A model generated the notes under the pieces. It saw nothing but the letters and a program-made list of their open reading frames with translations, was not told where the DNA came from and did no database searches. Source: Halobacteroides halobius DSM 5150 (lineage in GTDB: Bacteria; Bacillota; Halanaerobiia; Halobacteroidales; Halobacteroidaceae). Taken from it: DNA of 64,000 bases. The stretch spans positions 1,736,001 to 1,800,000 of the forward strand of contig NC_019978.1 in NCBI RefSeq assembly GCF_000328625.1, written 5' to 3'. The position numbers were made by a program, and so were the translations under genes. Shown one piece after another: positions 29,149-39,206 of this stretch. Position 1 is the stretch's first letter. The number at the start of each line of letters is the position of its first letter.

Positions 29149-29178
29149 ATTATATCTTATAATAACTAGTGCTGTCAA
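29149..29178 (-). promoter_or_regulatory. Sigma-A promoter of the cytoplasmic GH43 gene
   Basis: TTGACA (29173-29178), an 18-bp spacer ending ATAAGA and TATAAT (29149-29154) lie on the minus strand. They are nearly identical in layout to the LacI-gene promoter. Confidence 0.75.
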
Positions 29179-29199
29179 CTATACTAAGAAATGAATTAC

Positions 29200-30477
29200 T
29201 TACTCTATCTCAAATCGTGGGTCCTGCACTTGATAAAATAGAATAAGACTACCTAAACTAATCATTATAAAGGTAATCCCAAATACTACTTTATAATTTA
29301 ATAAATCAACTAATAATCCACCTAACATAGAAACACATGTCATAGTTATTCCCTTAATTGTATTGGTAATACCAATATAAGTTGGTCTTTCTTCAGCAGA
29401 ACAAAATTCAGGAATAATAGTCATAAAAGATACTCTATTTCCACCTAAAGCTATGCCAGTAAAAATAAATACTAAATAAAAAGCAATCACATTGTTAGCA
29501 AATAAAGCAATTAAAACTCCTGTAGCATTAAAAATTGCAGCAAATAAAATTACTATTTTATGACCATATTTATCACTGATATGTCCCCAAAGAATATTAG
29601 TTACAGTTTGACTAGCAATTAATAAAACTGTAAAAATACCCACAACTTGACTGGCTGTTTCTCCTTCTAATGCTAGTCGTTCTATTCCTGCTACTGTAAA
29701 TAGTCCTTTAGCCATCCCAATAAATTGAATCAAGAACACACTCAATAAATAATTACGAAAATTAATATTTTTGGTTATTAACTTAGGTAGATTTTTAAAA
29801 TAATCCACAAAAGATTTTGATTCATTTGCTATTGGATAATCTGGCTCTTTAATTAGAGTTAAACAAATATAAGAAATCATAGTTGAAATAAACATTAGAC
29901 TAAATAAAATAGTGAAGTTAAAAGGAAAATTAAAATAACTAATTATATACCCTGCAATTGAAGCTGCTATTAATTTTAAAATACTACTTAAGGTGGTTCT
30001 ATAGCCAAAAAACTTTCCTCTTCGCTCTACAGGTATCACTTTTGAAAGTAAGTCAAACCAAGCAGGTACTACTAACCCCGAACCTAGGCTATATAATCCC
30101 CAACAAAAGAAAAAGATAACTAACAACCATTGACTATGCGGTAATAAATAAGTTAGTATAGCTAATAATAACCAAGGTAATCTTTGTAATAACCCTAATA
30201 AAAGTACCGCTTTCTTCTTGTGTTCTAATCCTTCTATAATTCTAGCAGAAAATAATTGCGGTAAATTAGACGCAAACATTAAAATAGCTGTAATCATACT
30301 AACTAAAAATTTAGAACTAGTTAACTGGTGAACGAATAATGGTAAAATTGTACTTAAAGAAACAAATCCCTTTCCAAAAGCAAAAAATGAACCATCAAAT
30401 ACATTAGCATAAAAATTAGTTTTATAATTTTTCTCAACTTGTTGCTTAAATCCAATTTTACTATAACTCTCAGCCAT
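29200..30477 (-). CDS. Major facilitator superfamily transporter
   Basis: This 425-residue protein has about 12 hydrophobic segments and a cytoplasmic loop in the middle (about 205-220, KEPDYPIANESKSF). A typical MFS loop is visible as GHISDKYGHK near residue 300. The start is ATG 30477. The gene follows galM by 26 bp, so it is probably the last gene of the aldo/keto reductase-galM-MFS unit. A role in uptake of arabinose or another pentose is likely from position. Efflux of sugar or a sugar derivative is also possible, and the family does not fix direction. Confidence 0.8.
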   Translation of the reverse strand: MAESYSKIGFKQQVEKNYKTNFYANVFDGSFFAFGKGFVSLSTILPLFVHQLTSSKFLVSMITAILMFASNLPQLFSARIIEGLEHKKKAVLLLGLLQRLPWLLLAILTYLLPHSQWLLVIFFFCWGLYSLGSGLVVPAWFDLLSKVIPVERRGKFFGYRTTLSSILKLIAASIAGYIISYFNFPFNFTILFSLMFISTMISYICLTLIKEPDYPIANESKSFVDYFKNLPKLITKNINFRNYLLSVFLIQFIGMAKGLFTVAGIERLALEGETASQVVGIFTVLLIASQTVTNILWGHISDKYGHKIVILFAAIFNATGVLIALFANNVIAFYLVFIFTGIALGGNRVSFMTIIPEFCSAEERPTYIGITNTIKGITMTCVSMLGGLLVDLLNYKVVFGITFIMISLGSLILFYQVQDPRFEIE

Positions 30478-30503
30478 TTAAACTTCACCCTACCTTTAAT
30501 TTT

Positions 30504-31499
30504 CTAATCTACATAAAACCTATATTTTGTTTTAGCCTGATAAATATTATCTGGTGTATAAGTTTTAGTAGGAAAGTTATCTGCATTGATTGCATTAGGA
30601 TAATCTTGTGTTTCTAAACAAAGAGCCAATCTTCCAGCTTCAAGTTGATTCCCAGCGTAAAATACTACAACTGGCTGGTCAGTTGAGATATCTAAAGCTC
30701 TGCCAGATTCTTCTTCTTTAAGCATTATACCTTTTTTCTTCTCTTTTAGGACAAATGGATGATCATAACCACCTGTAAATTCAAGTTGTTTATCATCTGC
30801 ATCTATCTCCAGTCCAATTTCTTTAAATTCTCTAAAATCAAAAGGAGTACCTGCTACTGTCCTTAGCTCTCCTGTAGGAATTGATTCTTCATCAAGAGCT
30901 ATAAATTCTTCAGCCTCTATCATTAACTTGTGCTCTAAAATATCAGTTCCAACAGTACCTGATAAATTAAAATAAGTGTGATTAGTTAAATTAATAATAG
31001 TTTCTCGGTCAGGTTTAGCTTGATACTCTATTATTAATTCATTATCTTCTAATAAATATCTAACTGTAAACTCTACATTAGCCGGAAACCCTTCCTCTAA
31101 ATGCGAACTAAAATAAGTTAGTTCAATACCAGTCTCTACTTCTTTAACATCCCAGATTCTTTTGTCTAGACCAGTTGGGCCACCATGTAAATTATTTTTA
31201 TTTTCATTTTGAGCTAACTTATAATTCTTTCCATTAAGAGTAAACTCTGCATTACCAATTCGTCCGGCATGACGTCCTATAATTGCTCCAAAATAAGGTG
31301 ACTTTTCTTCATAATCTTCTATATTATCAAAACCTAACACTATATTCTCCTTATTTCCTGCTTGGTCAGGAGCATAAATTTCTGTAATAATTCCTCCGTA
31401 GTTAATTACATTTACTTGTAAGTTTTCATTACTTAGTAGATATTTAGTTACTTCTTGACCACTCTTTAATTTACCAAAATCTTGCTTTTCTATCTTCAT
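30504..31499 (-). CDS. galM: Aldose 1-epimerase (mutarotase)
   Basis: This 331-residue cytoplasmic enzyme of the GalM fold interconverts alpha and beta anomers of aldoses. The sugar-binding NLHGGPTG and the catalytic His in NLTNHTYFNLSG are present. A C-terminal Glu in LCLETQDYPNAIN is the expected base. Retaining and inverting arabinosidases release different anomers, so an epimerase in this locus would feed the isomerase AraA. It lies 23 bp after the aldo/keto reductase gene and 26 bp before the MFS gene. Confidence 0.92.
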   Translation of the reverse strand: MKIEKQDFGKLKSGQEVTKYLLSNENLQVNVINYGGIITEIYAPDQAGNKENIVLGFDNIEDYEEKSPYFGAIIGRHAGRIGNAEFTLNGKNYKLAQNENKNNLHGGPTGLDKRIWDVKEVETGIELTYFSSHLEEGFPANVEFTVRYLLEDNELIIEYQAKPDRETIINLTNHTYFNLSGTVGTDILEHKLMIEAEEFIALDEESIPTGELRTVAGTPFDFREFKEIGLEIDADDKQLEFTGGYDHPFVLKEKKKGIMLKEEESGRALDISTDQPVVVFYAGNQLEAGRLALCLETQDYPNAINADNFPTKTYTPDNIYQAKTKYRFYVD

Positions 31500-31521
31500 T
31501 TCTATCCCTCCTAATTAATTT

Positions 31522-32637
31522 TTAAAAAATACTATCATCTGAACCCAGTTTATAATGAGACATTTCTAACTTATCTATAATCGGTAAATCATATGGACAA
31601 TACTCTAAACATTGTTGGCATTTAGTACATGAATCTGCTTGTACTTTTAATTGTTGATATAATTCTTGAGCCAGACCATCATTACCAAACCAGAAACGAA
31701 GTCTATCTCGTAAAGCAAACTTTTCTGGATTACGAGGTTTTCCGTCTCTCATTTGACGATCATAGTAGCCTTCTAATTTAAATATTTCTTTAATGTCGAT
31801 TTCCTCTGGACAAGCATAGCATTTATCACATTGACGACAAATATAATCTCCTAATTCAGGCGCTTCACTAAATAATTTTTCTTTTTCTCTATTAGTCATT
31901 GGAGTGAAATTATTGGCTAACTCTATATCAGTTTCTAACATTTCCAGACTGTTCATTCCTGTTACTACCATTGAGACTGGTAAAGAAAATGAATAACGAA
32001 AAGCCTTCTTAGCTGAACGCCATAAAAATCCATCTGCAATTGGTTTCATACAGATAATTCCTATGTTATTATTTTGAGCCAAGGGGATTAATTCCGATTC
32101 TAGCTTAGGAAAATTAAAACGATCAAAATAATTTAAGGTAGCCATTACTACATCAAATTCATCTGTTTCTAAAGCTTTAATTAATACATCAGGTTGACCA
32201 TGCATTGAAATAGCAAGATGCCCGACTTTACCTGCAGCTTGTAATTCTCTTACTGTTTCCATTGCACCACCAGAACTTAAAATTGTTTCTAACTCTTCTT
32301 CAGTTCCCACTCCATGCATAAAGATTAAGTCTAAATAATCAGTCTGCAAATTCTTTAGACTTCTTTCAATATCTACTCTGGCACCCTGCTTATCTCTAGA
32401 ACTAGTCTTACTAGCTAAAATAACTTCTTCTCTTCTCTTAGCAATAACCTCTCCAATCTTTCTTTCTGACTCTCCATCACCATAATCAGCAGCAGTTTCA
32501 ATATAATTGCCACCTTGGTCCAAATAACGATTTAGTAATTTAGTAGCTTCTTGAGTAGGAATTTCTAACAAATGAAAACCACCAAAACCTAATATGCTCA
32601 CTTCTAAACCAGTCCTACCTAATGTACGATGTTCCAT
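31522..32637 (-). CDS. Aldo/keto reductase with C-terminal ferredoxin-like 4Fe-4S domain
   Basis: The AKR barrel (about 1-280) has the tetrad residues in ETAADYGDGE, ASKTSSRD and FMHGVG. The C-terminal part has two Cys clusters: CRQCDKCYACP, with C-x2-C-x2-C-x2-C spacing, and CTKCQQCLEYCP, with the classic C-x2-C-x2-C-x3-C-P. This is the iron-sulphur AKR type common in anaerobes. I place the start at ATG 32637 (MEHRTLGRTG, 371 residues). The longer TTG start at 32652 would read through the ribosome-binding site GAGGGGGG. It may reduce arabinose or an aldehyde derivative; the substrate is unknown. Confidence 0.87.
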   Translation of the reverse strand: MEHRTLGRTGLEVSILGFGGFHLLEIPTQEATKLLNRYLDQGGNYIETAADYGDGESERKIGEVIAKRREEVILASKTSSRDKQGARVDIERSLKNLQTDYLDLIFMHGVGTEEELETILSSGGAMETVRELQAAGKVGHLAISMHGQPDVLIKALETDEFDVVMATLNYFDRFNFPKLESELIPLAQNNNIGIICMKPIADGFLWRSAKKAFRYSFSLPVSMVVTGMNSLEMLETDIELANNFTPMTNREKEKLFSEAPELGDYICRQCDKCYACPEEIDIKEIFKLEGYYDRQMRDGKPRNPEKFALRDRLRFWFGNDGLAQELYQQLKVQADSCTKCQQCLEYCPYDLPIIDKLEMSHYKLGSDDSIF

Positions 32638-32653
32638 AAAATCCCCCCTCAAA

Positions 32654-32708
32654 AAATATTCTCAGTTGGTAATAGATATTTATTTTGATTATCTATAACC
32701 AACTGAGA
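32654..32708 (-). terminator. Intrinsic terminator after transketolase
   Basis: Perfect 19-bp arms (32660-32678 and 32690-32708) surround an 11-nt loop and are followed on the minus strand by ATATTTTTTG. It closes the ara operon. Because the next gene's ribosome-binding site follows at once, some read-through into the aldo/keto reductase gene is plausible. Confidence 0.75.
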
Positions 32709-32731
32709 TAGATTTATAATAAGCTTAATTT

Positions 32732-34705
32732 CTATTGTAATCTAGTCATTATATCCTTAGTAATCTCTTTAGCTTCAAAACCAAACTTTTGAGCCACTTC
32801 TGCTCCTGGTCCACTAGCACCAAATTGATCCATACTAACAAGATGATCTCCTTCTTGTAAGAATTGATACCAACCTTGACCAACACCAACTTCCATGGCT
32901 ACTCGTAAAATATCTTGATCGCCTAGTACTTCAGCTACATAATCACTACCTTGCGCTAAGAATTTATCTCGATCTGGAATAGATACTATTCTAGCTACCT
33001 TCCCTTCTGTTTGTAACTCTTTTGCTACTTCTACTGCTAGAGATACTTCACTACCACTAGCCATCAGTGTGACGTCAGCGTCTGCTGCTTCACTAACTAC
33101 ATAACCACCTTTATAGATTGCACTAGCATCTTCTTTTTCTATATTCGGTAGATTCTGACGAGTTAATACAAGTACTGTTGGTCCGTCAGTTCTCTCCATA
33201 GCCTGAATCCAAGCTGCTTTTGCCTCTGCTGCATCAGCTGGTCTAATTACATTTAAGTTAGGAATTAACCTTAGTGATTCTACATGTTCAATTGGCTCAT
33301 GAGTTGGCCCATCTTCTCCTACATAGATAGAATCATGGGTTAAGACATAAACTACTGGTTGCTTCATTAGAGCCGATAACCTGATTGCTCCTCTCATATA
33401 ATCTGAGAAGACAAGGAAGGTTGACACAAATGGCCTTAAGCCACCATGTAGTACTATACCATTGGCCATAGCTGCCATAGCATGTTCTCTAACTCCAAAG
33501 CGGAAATTACGTCCTTGATACTCTCCTGCTTGGATTTCATCATATTTATTTAAATACGTCTTATTCGATGGAGCTAAATCTGCTGAACCACCTACTAGAT
33601 AGTCAACTTCATCAGCAATCTTTCTTAGTGTTGCTCCAGAAGCTTTTCTTGTGGCGATCGGTGTCTCTATCTTAAGATCAGCAATTGTTTCTCTTAGATC
33701 AGCAGGTAATTCTTGGTTGTGAGCTGTATCCCATTTTTCTTTAAGCTCTGGATTAGCCTTGGCCCACTTAGTAAATTCTGCTTCCCAAGCTTTTCTTTCT
33801 TCCTTTAGCTCTTCTCTTCTCTGAGCAAAGAAATTTCTTACCTCTTTTGAGACATAAAAGTCCTTATCTACTGGTAAACCTAAATTTTCTTTCATTCCTT
33901 TAATTTCTTCTTCTCCTAATGGTGCACCATGGGCTGCACTCTCTCCTTCTTTATTAGGAGCTCCAAAGCCAATTTTAGTCTCTGCGACAATTAAACTTGG
34001 CTTATCTGTTACTTCTTTTGCTTGAGCAAAAGCTGCTTTAATAGCTTCTGGATCATGGCCATCTACACCATCAATTACATGCCAATCACAAGCTTTAAAT
34101 TTAGTTGGTACATCCTCTGTGAAGGTAATATCTGTATCTCCACCAATAGAGATTTCATTATCATCATAAATAGCAATTAATTTACCTAAACCTAGATGTC
34201 CTGCTAGAGATGCTGCTTCAGATACTATTCCTTCCATCATACCTCCATCACCTAGTAAGGTATATGTATAATGGTTTACAATCTCAAAATCAGCCGTATT
34301 GTACCTTTCAGCCAGCATTCTCTCACTAACTGCCATACCTACTGCATTAGCAAAACCTTGACCTAATGGTCCTGTTGTAGTCTCTACACCATCAGTCTCA
34401 TCACACTCTGGATGTCCTGGCGTCTTAGAATCTAACTGCCTAAATTCCTTTAAGTCCTCTAGACTTACATCAAAACCTGATAAATGTAATAATGAATATA
34501 AAAACATTGAACCATGGCCGGCTGATAATACAAATCGATCTCTATTTGGCCAATCTGACTTACTTGGATCATAACTCATTTCTGTTCCATACAATACACT
34601 GCCTATTTCAGCACACCCTAATGGTAAACCTGGATGTCCTGAATTAGCTTTTTCAACTCCATCAGCTGATAATCCTCTGATTATATTAGCTACTTCATTT
34701 AACAT
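32732..34705 (-). CDS. tkt: Transketolase
   Basis: This 657-residue thiamine-diphosphate enzyme is of full bacterial length. Conserved His residues occur at H24 (SGHPG), H64 (GHGSM) and H98 (GHPE). The cofactor motif GDGGMMEG starts near 152, and the Glu of FRFGVREHAM that activates the cofactor is present. It interconverts pentose and hexose/triose phosphates, taking xylulose 5-phosphate from AraD. It is the last gene of the ara operon, 24 bp after the transaldolase gene, and has a strong terminator behind it. Confidence 0.96.
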   Translation of the reverse strand: MLNEVANIIRGLSADGVEKANSGHPGLPLGCAEIGSVLYGTEMSYDPSKSDWPNRDRFVLSAGHGSMFLYSLLHLSGFDVSLEDLKEFRQLDSKTPGHPECDETDGVETTTGPLGQGFANAVGMAVSERMLAERYNTADFEIVNHYTYTLLGDGGMMEGIVSEAASLAGHLGLGKLIAIYDDNEISIGGDTDITFTEDVPTKFKACDWHVIDGVDGHDPEAIKAAFAQAKEVTDKPSLIVAETKIGFGAPNKEGESAAHGAPLGEEEIKGMKENLGLPVDKDFYVSKEVRNFFAQRREELKEERKAWEAEFTKWAKANPELKEKWDTAHNQELPADLRETIADLKIETPIATRKASGATLRKIADEVDYLVGGSADLAPSNKTYLNKYDEIQAGEYQGRNFRFGVREHAMAAMANGIVLHGGLRPFVSTFLVFSDYMRGAIRLSALMKQPVVYVLTHDSIYVGEDGPTHEPIEHVESLRLIPNLNVIRPADAAEAKAAWIQAMERTDGPTVLVLTRQNLPNIEKEDASAIYKGGYVVSEAADADVTLMASGSEVSLAVEVAKELQTEGKVARIVSIPDRDKFLAQGSDYVAEVLGDQDILRVAMEVGVGQGWYQFLQEGDHLVSMDQFGASGPGAEVAQKFGFEAKEITKDIMTRLQ

Positions 34706-34729
34706 TATTTCCCCTCCTGCTTTAACTAA

Positions 34730-35377
34730 TTACTCTTTTGTACTTTCCCAATCATCTAAAAATCTCTGGATTCCAATATCTGTTAGTGGATGCTTAGACA
34801 TCTTCTGTACTACTCCAAATGGAATTGTAGCAATATCTGCTCCTATTAATGCTGCTTCTTTTACATGACGAGGGCTTCTAATACTAGCTGTTATAATCTC
34901 ACTATCTAATCCATAGTTCTCTAAGATTGTGTTGATCTCATCTATTAACTTCATCCCTTCATGGGCTCTATCATCTAATCGACCTACAAATGGACTAATG
35001 AAAGTTGCTCCTGCTTTAGCTGCTAATAAAGCCTGATTAGCTGAAAATACTAATGTGACATTAGTATTTATCCCTTCATTTTCTAAAGCCTTTACTGCTT
35101 TTAATCCTTCTTCTGTCATTGGAATCTTAACTGCTACATTATCAGCCAATTTAGCTAGTTCTCTAGCTTCTTCTATCATTCCTTCTGCTTTAAGGCTAAT
35201 AACCTCAGCACTTACTGGTCCATCTACTAATTCACAAATTTCTTTGATTCGTGTGTGAAAATCAACATCTCCTTCTCGAGCAACTAGACTTGGATTAGTT
35301 GTTACTCCATCAATGACACCTAAACTTGCAGCCTTTTTAATCTCCTCTAAATTGGCAGTATCAATAAAAAATTTCAT
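34730..35377 (-). CDS. tal: Transaldolase (short TalC/FSA-type)
   Basis: This 215-residue barrel has DGVTTNPSL at 23-31 and the Schiff-base lysine K84 in VAVKIPMT. It belongs to the short transaldolase/fructose-6-phosphate aldolase family. Next to transketolase in an arabinose operon it most likely acts as transaldolase in the non-oxidative pentose phosphate pathway. Its start ATG 35377 has a normal upstream site, and a 39-bp gap separates it from araL. Confidence 0.92.
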   Translation of the reverse strand: MKFFIDTANLEEIKKAASLGVIDGVTTNPSLVAREGDVDFHTRIKEICELVDGPVSAEVISLKAEGMIEEARELAKLADNVAVKIPMTEEGLKAVKALENEGINTNVTLVFSANQALLAAKAGATFISPFVGRLDDRAHEGMKLIDEINTILENYGLDSEIITASIRSPRHVKEAALIGADIATIPFGVVQKMSKHPLTDIGIQRFLDDWESTKE

Positions 35378-35416
35378 CTGTTATCACTCTCCTATATATT
35401 TTAAAATAGAATAAGA

Positions 35417-36223
35417 TTATATCCTATTTCCTAACTTTTTAATTGAATCTAACACATAATCTGGATTCTGCTGACTCTCTTCTAACTGGGCCAAATCAGT
35501 TTCTCCTGTAAGAACTAGGATACTAGTTATATCAGCATTAATAGCAAATTTAACATCAGTATATAACCTATCTCCTACCATAGCTATCTTATCTTTTTTT
35601 AAATCCTGAGTGGATAATATATAATTGACCATGGCATCATTTGGTTTTCCCATGACTAAAGGTTCTTTTCCAGTTGATGCTTTTAATAAATCAATCATAG
35701 AACCACAATCAGGGATTGTCTTCCCTCCTGCTAGAGGACAGACATAATCAGGATTAGTAGCTATATATTCAACCCCTTCTAGAATCAATGTGTGAGCAAC
35801 TTTTAGCTTTTGATAGTTTAAGCTAGTATCAAATCCTAATACCACATAATCAACTGACTGATTATGATCTAACACTTCTCCTTTTGTTATAACTTCTAAT
35901 CCTATTTCTTCAAACTCAGCTTTTAAAGAATTAGTTCCTACTACATAAACCTTTGCCTCTGAATTTTGATTATAAATATAATCTGCTGTTACTTCTCCAG
36001 AGTTAATTATTTTATCTAAAGGAACACATAACCCAAGTCTCTTTAGTTTAGTTTGATAATCTCTAGAACTTTTAGAAGAATTATTTGTCAAGAATACATA
36101 CTCTTTATTCTGTTTCTCTAAAGTCTCTATAAAATCTAAGGCACCTGGTATCAAATGATCCTCTAGATAAAATGTTCCATCCATATCTAGTAAAAAACAT
36201 TCTATATTAGCCAAATCATTCAT
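35417..36223 (-). CDS. araL: HAD-superfamily sugar phosphatase AraL-type
   Basis: This 268-residue HAD-IIA (NagD-like) phosphatase carries the nucleophile motif DMDGTFYL (about 13-20), TNNSS (about 45), and the C-terminal GDRLYTDV for Mg binding. Length and position directly beside araM match Bacillus subtilis AraL, a promiscuous sugar-phosphate phosphatase in the ara operon thought to prevent build-up of phosphorylated intermediates (known of that protein). It lies 12 bp after araM. Confidence 0.88.
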   Translation of the reverse strand: MNDLANIECFLLDMDGTFYLEDHLIPGALDFIETLEKQNKEYVFLTNNSSKSSRDYQTKLKRLGLCVPLDKIINSGEVTADYIYNQNSEAKVYVVGTNSLKAEFEEIGLEVITKGEVLDHNQSVDYVVLGFDTSLNYQKLKVAHTLILEGVEYIATNPDYVCPLAGGKTIPDCGSMIDLLKASTGKEPLVMGKPNDAMVNYILSTQDLKKDKIAMVGDRLYTDVKFAINADITSILVLTGETDLAQLEESQQNPDYVLDSIKKLGNRI

Positions 36224-36235
36224 TTGTTCAGCCTC

Positions 36236-37546
36236 CTACAATTCTTCAACTAACTCTTTGGCCCACTGATCAAGATATCCTATCTGAGACAAAAGTGTTG
36301 TTACTGTATATCTATTTCTAATCTCAAAACCATATCTTATAGCTGCCTCTATCCAATCTTTATTTAGTTCATTAATATCTTTGCGCTCTAAAATACCTAC
36401 TTTTAACAGTAGATCTGGAATTTTAGTTAAGTTATGATAGACTTGATCAATCATTGCTTTAATTTCTTTTTCTTTATTTTCTAACTGACCTATATCTAAT
36501 CTATCCTTGGCCCATCTAGCAGTTAAAAGTTTTAAAATTTTGGGCGCATTTTCTTGGTAACCTTTATTTATTCTATTAATTCTTTCTTCTTTATTATAAT
36601 CAATACTTAAATCTGTAAAATCAAGTTTATATAAACGAGAATAAAATGCGGAAGAAAAATAAGTTCCCAAAGCAACTTTTATTCCATGGGTCGGAACTTT
36701 AACATTATGCAAAGCAGAATACATATCTAAAAAATGAGATATATGGTGTTCACTACCTGAAGCTGGACGTGAACTGCCCACCATTAACATTGCTAAACCA
36801 GAAGAGATCAGACCTTTAGTTAAAGTAGCTATACTCTCTTCAGTTCGGTCTTGTAGCTTGCCACCGATTTGAATTATATTCTCCAATTCTTCTTCTACTA
36901 GATTAACTGCTCTCGAACAGTAATATTCATTAAATAGTATTCGTGATAATTTCCAATCTAACAAAGAAGTCATTTTTCCTAATAAATCTCCAAAACCTGA
37001 CTGAATCATCTCCCAAGGAGCTTCTTTTAAAATATCTAAATCGGCTATAATAGCCTCTGGAGGAGTAGTTACATATGTTTTTTTTACTCCATCTATTGTT
37101 AAAGAAGAAACTGATGAAGCATAACCATCCATTGAAGGAGCTGTGGCTACCACTGTATAAGGCCGATCTAATTTAGCACTAACAAAAGCAGTTAAATCAT
37201 TAATTACTCCTGAACCACAAGCTATTATATAACCTTGGTTATCTATCTTCTCAAGAATTGCAAATAATGCCTTAGGGTCAGGAATTACATGATCTTTCCC
37301 GCCTTCTCTTAACGTAATTATCTCCACTTCATAATCTGACGCCTCTAAAATATCTACTAGTTGATTACCAGCCACAGCAAAAGTGTTTTGATCACCAACT
37401 AAAAAGATTTTGTCTTCATCAGTCAACTTATCAATTAAATTAGGAACCTTTTTTAAAGCATTATCTTCTATTATAACCTCTTTAATTGGAACCTTGTGTT
37501 CTCGACCACAGTCACACTTGAATTTCTTATTTAAATAATTATCCAT
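36236..37546 (-). CDS. araM: Glycerol-1-phosphate dehydrogenase-type protein AraM
   Basis: This 436-residue member of the iron/nickel-dependent polyol dehydrogenase superfamily has the NAD-binding GSGVINDL at about 123-130. Metal-ligand candidates are visible in GSEHHISHFLD and THGIKVALG. The N-terminal extension has CDCG (about 10-13), and the whole is somewhat longer than Bacillus AraM (about 394). Bacillus AraM is a Ni-dependent sn-glycerol-1-phosphate dehydrogenase within the ara operon (known of the family). Its role in arabinose use is unclear. A nickel importer and NikR lie 13 kb upstream. Confidence 0.88.
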   Translation of the reverse strand: MDNYLNKKFKCDCGREHKVPIKEVIIEDNALKKVPNLIDKLTDEDKIFLVGDQNTFAVAGNQLVDILEASDYEVEIITLREGGKDHVIPDPKALFAILEKIDNQGYIIACGSGVINDLTAFVSAKLDRPYTVVATAPSMDGYASSVSSLTIDGVKKTYVTTPPEAIIADLDILKEAPWEMIQSGFGDLLGKMTSLLDWKLSRILFNEYYCSRAVNLVEEELENIIQIGGKLQDRTEESIATLTKGLISSGLAMLMVGSSRPASGSEHHISHFLDMYSALHNVKVPTHGIKVALGTYFSSAFYSRLYKLDFTDLSIDYNKEERINRINKGYQENAPKILKLLTARWAKDRLDIGQLENKEKEIKAMIDQVYHNLTKIPDLLLKVGILERKDINELNKDWIEAAIRYGFEIRNRYTVTTLLSQIGYLDQWAKELVEEL

Positions 37547-37565
37547 TTCAAATCACCACTATTGA

Positions 37566-39173
37566 TTATTTTAAACATTCAACAGCTGCCCTTTCTACAG
37601 GAAGACATTCTTTATATCTTTTCATAAAAGTTTCAAAGCCTTTAACATCTTCAGATTTAGGTTCGATAATTTTCTCATTTTGCTCTGTAAAAATATATTC
37701 ATTTAAAAAGTCTTCTAAACTTTCCTCATCCTTTTTATTCAAACGATAAGATGCTAAAAGAGCAATTCCCCAGGCACCACCCTCACCGGCTGTCTCCATC
37801 ACAGAAACTGGTGCATTAACTGCTGCAGCCATTAAACGCTGGGCAACACCTTCTGTCTTAAACAAACCACCATGACCAAGCATCTTATCCAACTTGACAC
37901 CCTCTTCTTTTAAAAGAATATCCATTCCCATTTTCATAGCACCTAAAGAACTCTGTAGGTTAACACGCATAAAGTTCGCTAAATTAAAATTACTATCAGA
38001 AGACCTGGCAAATAAGGGACGACCTTCTTCAAAACCTGTTATATGTTCTCCAGATAGATATCCGTAAGCTAAAAGACCACCACAATCTTTATCACCTTCA
38101 AGTGCTTTGTTGAATAAAGTTTCATACAGAGTTGTCATATCTACATCAAAACCTAGAGCAGTCGTTACTTCTTTAAAGAGATTAATCCAAGCATCTAAAT
38201 TAGAAGCACAGTTGTTGGAATGAGCCATAGCAACCAATTTTCCTGATGGTGTTGTTACTAAATCTAGTTCAGGATGAGCTTCGTCTAGATTATCTTCAAG
38301 AACTACCATTGCAAAAACAGATGTACCAGCTGATACATTTCCTGTACGTTCAGCAATACTGTTGGTAGCTACCATACCTGTTTCAGCATCTCCCTCTGGT
38401 GGACACATTAAACTTCCTGCTTCGAGTTTTCCAGAAGGATCAAGAAGTTTGGCCCCTTCTTCAGTCAATGTACCTGCATCTTCACCAGCAACTAATGCTG
38501 TCGGAAGAATATCTTCTAGTTCCCAAGAAAAATTCTTATCTGCTATTAAGTCACTAAACTGCTCTAGCATTCTCTCATTATAAGAAGTTGTTTCAATATC
38601 AATTGGGAACATTCCTGATGCTTCTCCTATACCTAATACTTTTTCACCCGATAATTTCCAATGAACATAACCAGCCAAAGTAGTCATATAATTAATATCA
38701 GCTACATGTTTCTCATCATTTAAAATAGCTTGATACAAATGGGCAATACTCCAGCGTTGTGGAATTGGATAATCAAAAAGATCCGTTAATTTCTCACTTG
38801 CTTTTTCGGTAAAGTTATTACGCCATGTTCTAAAAGGGACAAGTAGATTATTGTCTTTATCAAAAGGCAAGTACCCATGCATCATTCCACTAAAACCAAT
38901 AGAAGCAATTCTTGTTAGTTCAACCTCATATTTGGCCTTAACATTCTCTGCCATATCTCTGTAACTGCTCTGAACCCCTGCCCAAATCTCTTCCAGGCTA
39001 TAGGTCCAAACTCCATCTGTATAACTATTTTCCCAGTTATGACTACCTGCAGCAATTATTTCATTATTTCCATCAAGTAAGACTGCTTTAATCCGGGTTG
39101 AACCAAATTCAATACCTAAAACAGTATCTCCCTTATTAATCATTGCTTGCCTTTCTTTTTTTTCTGTACCCAT
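37566..39173 (-). CDS. FGGY-family kinase, probable L-ribulokinase (clostridial AraK type)
   Basis: This 535-residue FGGY carbohydrate kinase has the N-terminal phosphate loop [15 protein letters not shown] and a C-terminal nucleotide site around [14 protein letters not shown]. It lies between araD and araM, where L-ribulose phosphorylation is required, and no other ribulokinase gene is present. It resembles the ribulokinase described in Clostridium acetobutylicum rather than classic AraB. The start at ATG 39173 follows CGGAGG at good distance. A xylulokinase-like side activity cannot be excluded. Confidence 0.87.
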   Translation of the reverse strand: MGTEKKERQAMINKGDTVLGIEFGSTRIKAVLLDGNNEIIAAGSHNWENSYTDGVWTYSLEEIWAGVQSSYRDMAENVKAKYEVELTRIASIGFSGMMHGYLPFDKDNNLLVPFRTWRNNFTEKASEKLTDLFDYPIPQRWSIAHLYQAILNDEKHVADINYMTTLAGYVHWKLSGEKVLGIGEASGMFPIDIETTSYNERMLEQFSDLIADKNFSWELEDILPTALVAGEDAGTLTEEGAKLLDPSGKLEAGSLMCPPEGDAETGMVATNSIAERTGNVSAGTSVFAMVVLEDNLDEAHPELDLVTTPSGKLVAMAHSNNCASNLDAWINLFKEVTTALGFDVDMTTLYETLFNKALEGDKDCGGLLAYGYLSGEHITGFEEGRPLFARSSDSNFNLANFMRVNLQSSLGAMKMGMDILLKEEGVKLDKMLGHGGLFKTEGVAQRLMAAAVNAPVSVMETAGEGGAWGIALLASYRLNKKDEESLEDFLNEYIFTEQNEKIIEPKSEDVKGFETFMKRYKECLPVERAAVECLK

Positions 39174-39206
39174 AAATAAACCTCCGTTCTTAATTATTTT
39201 TACTGG

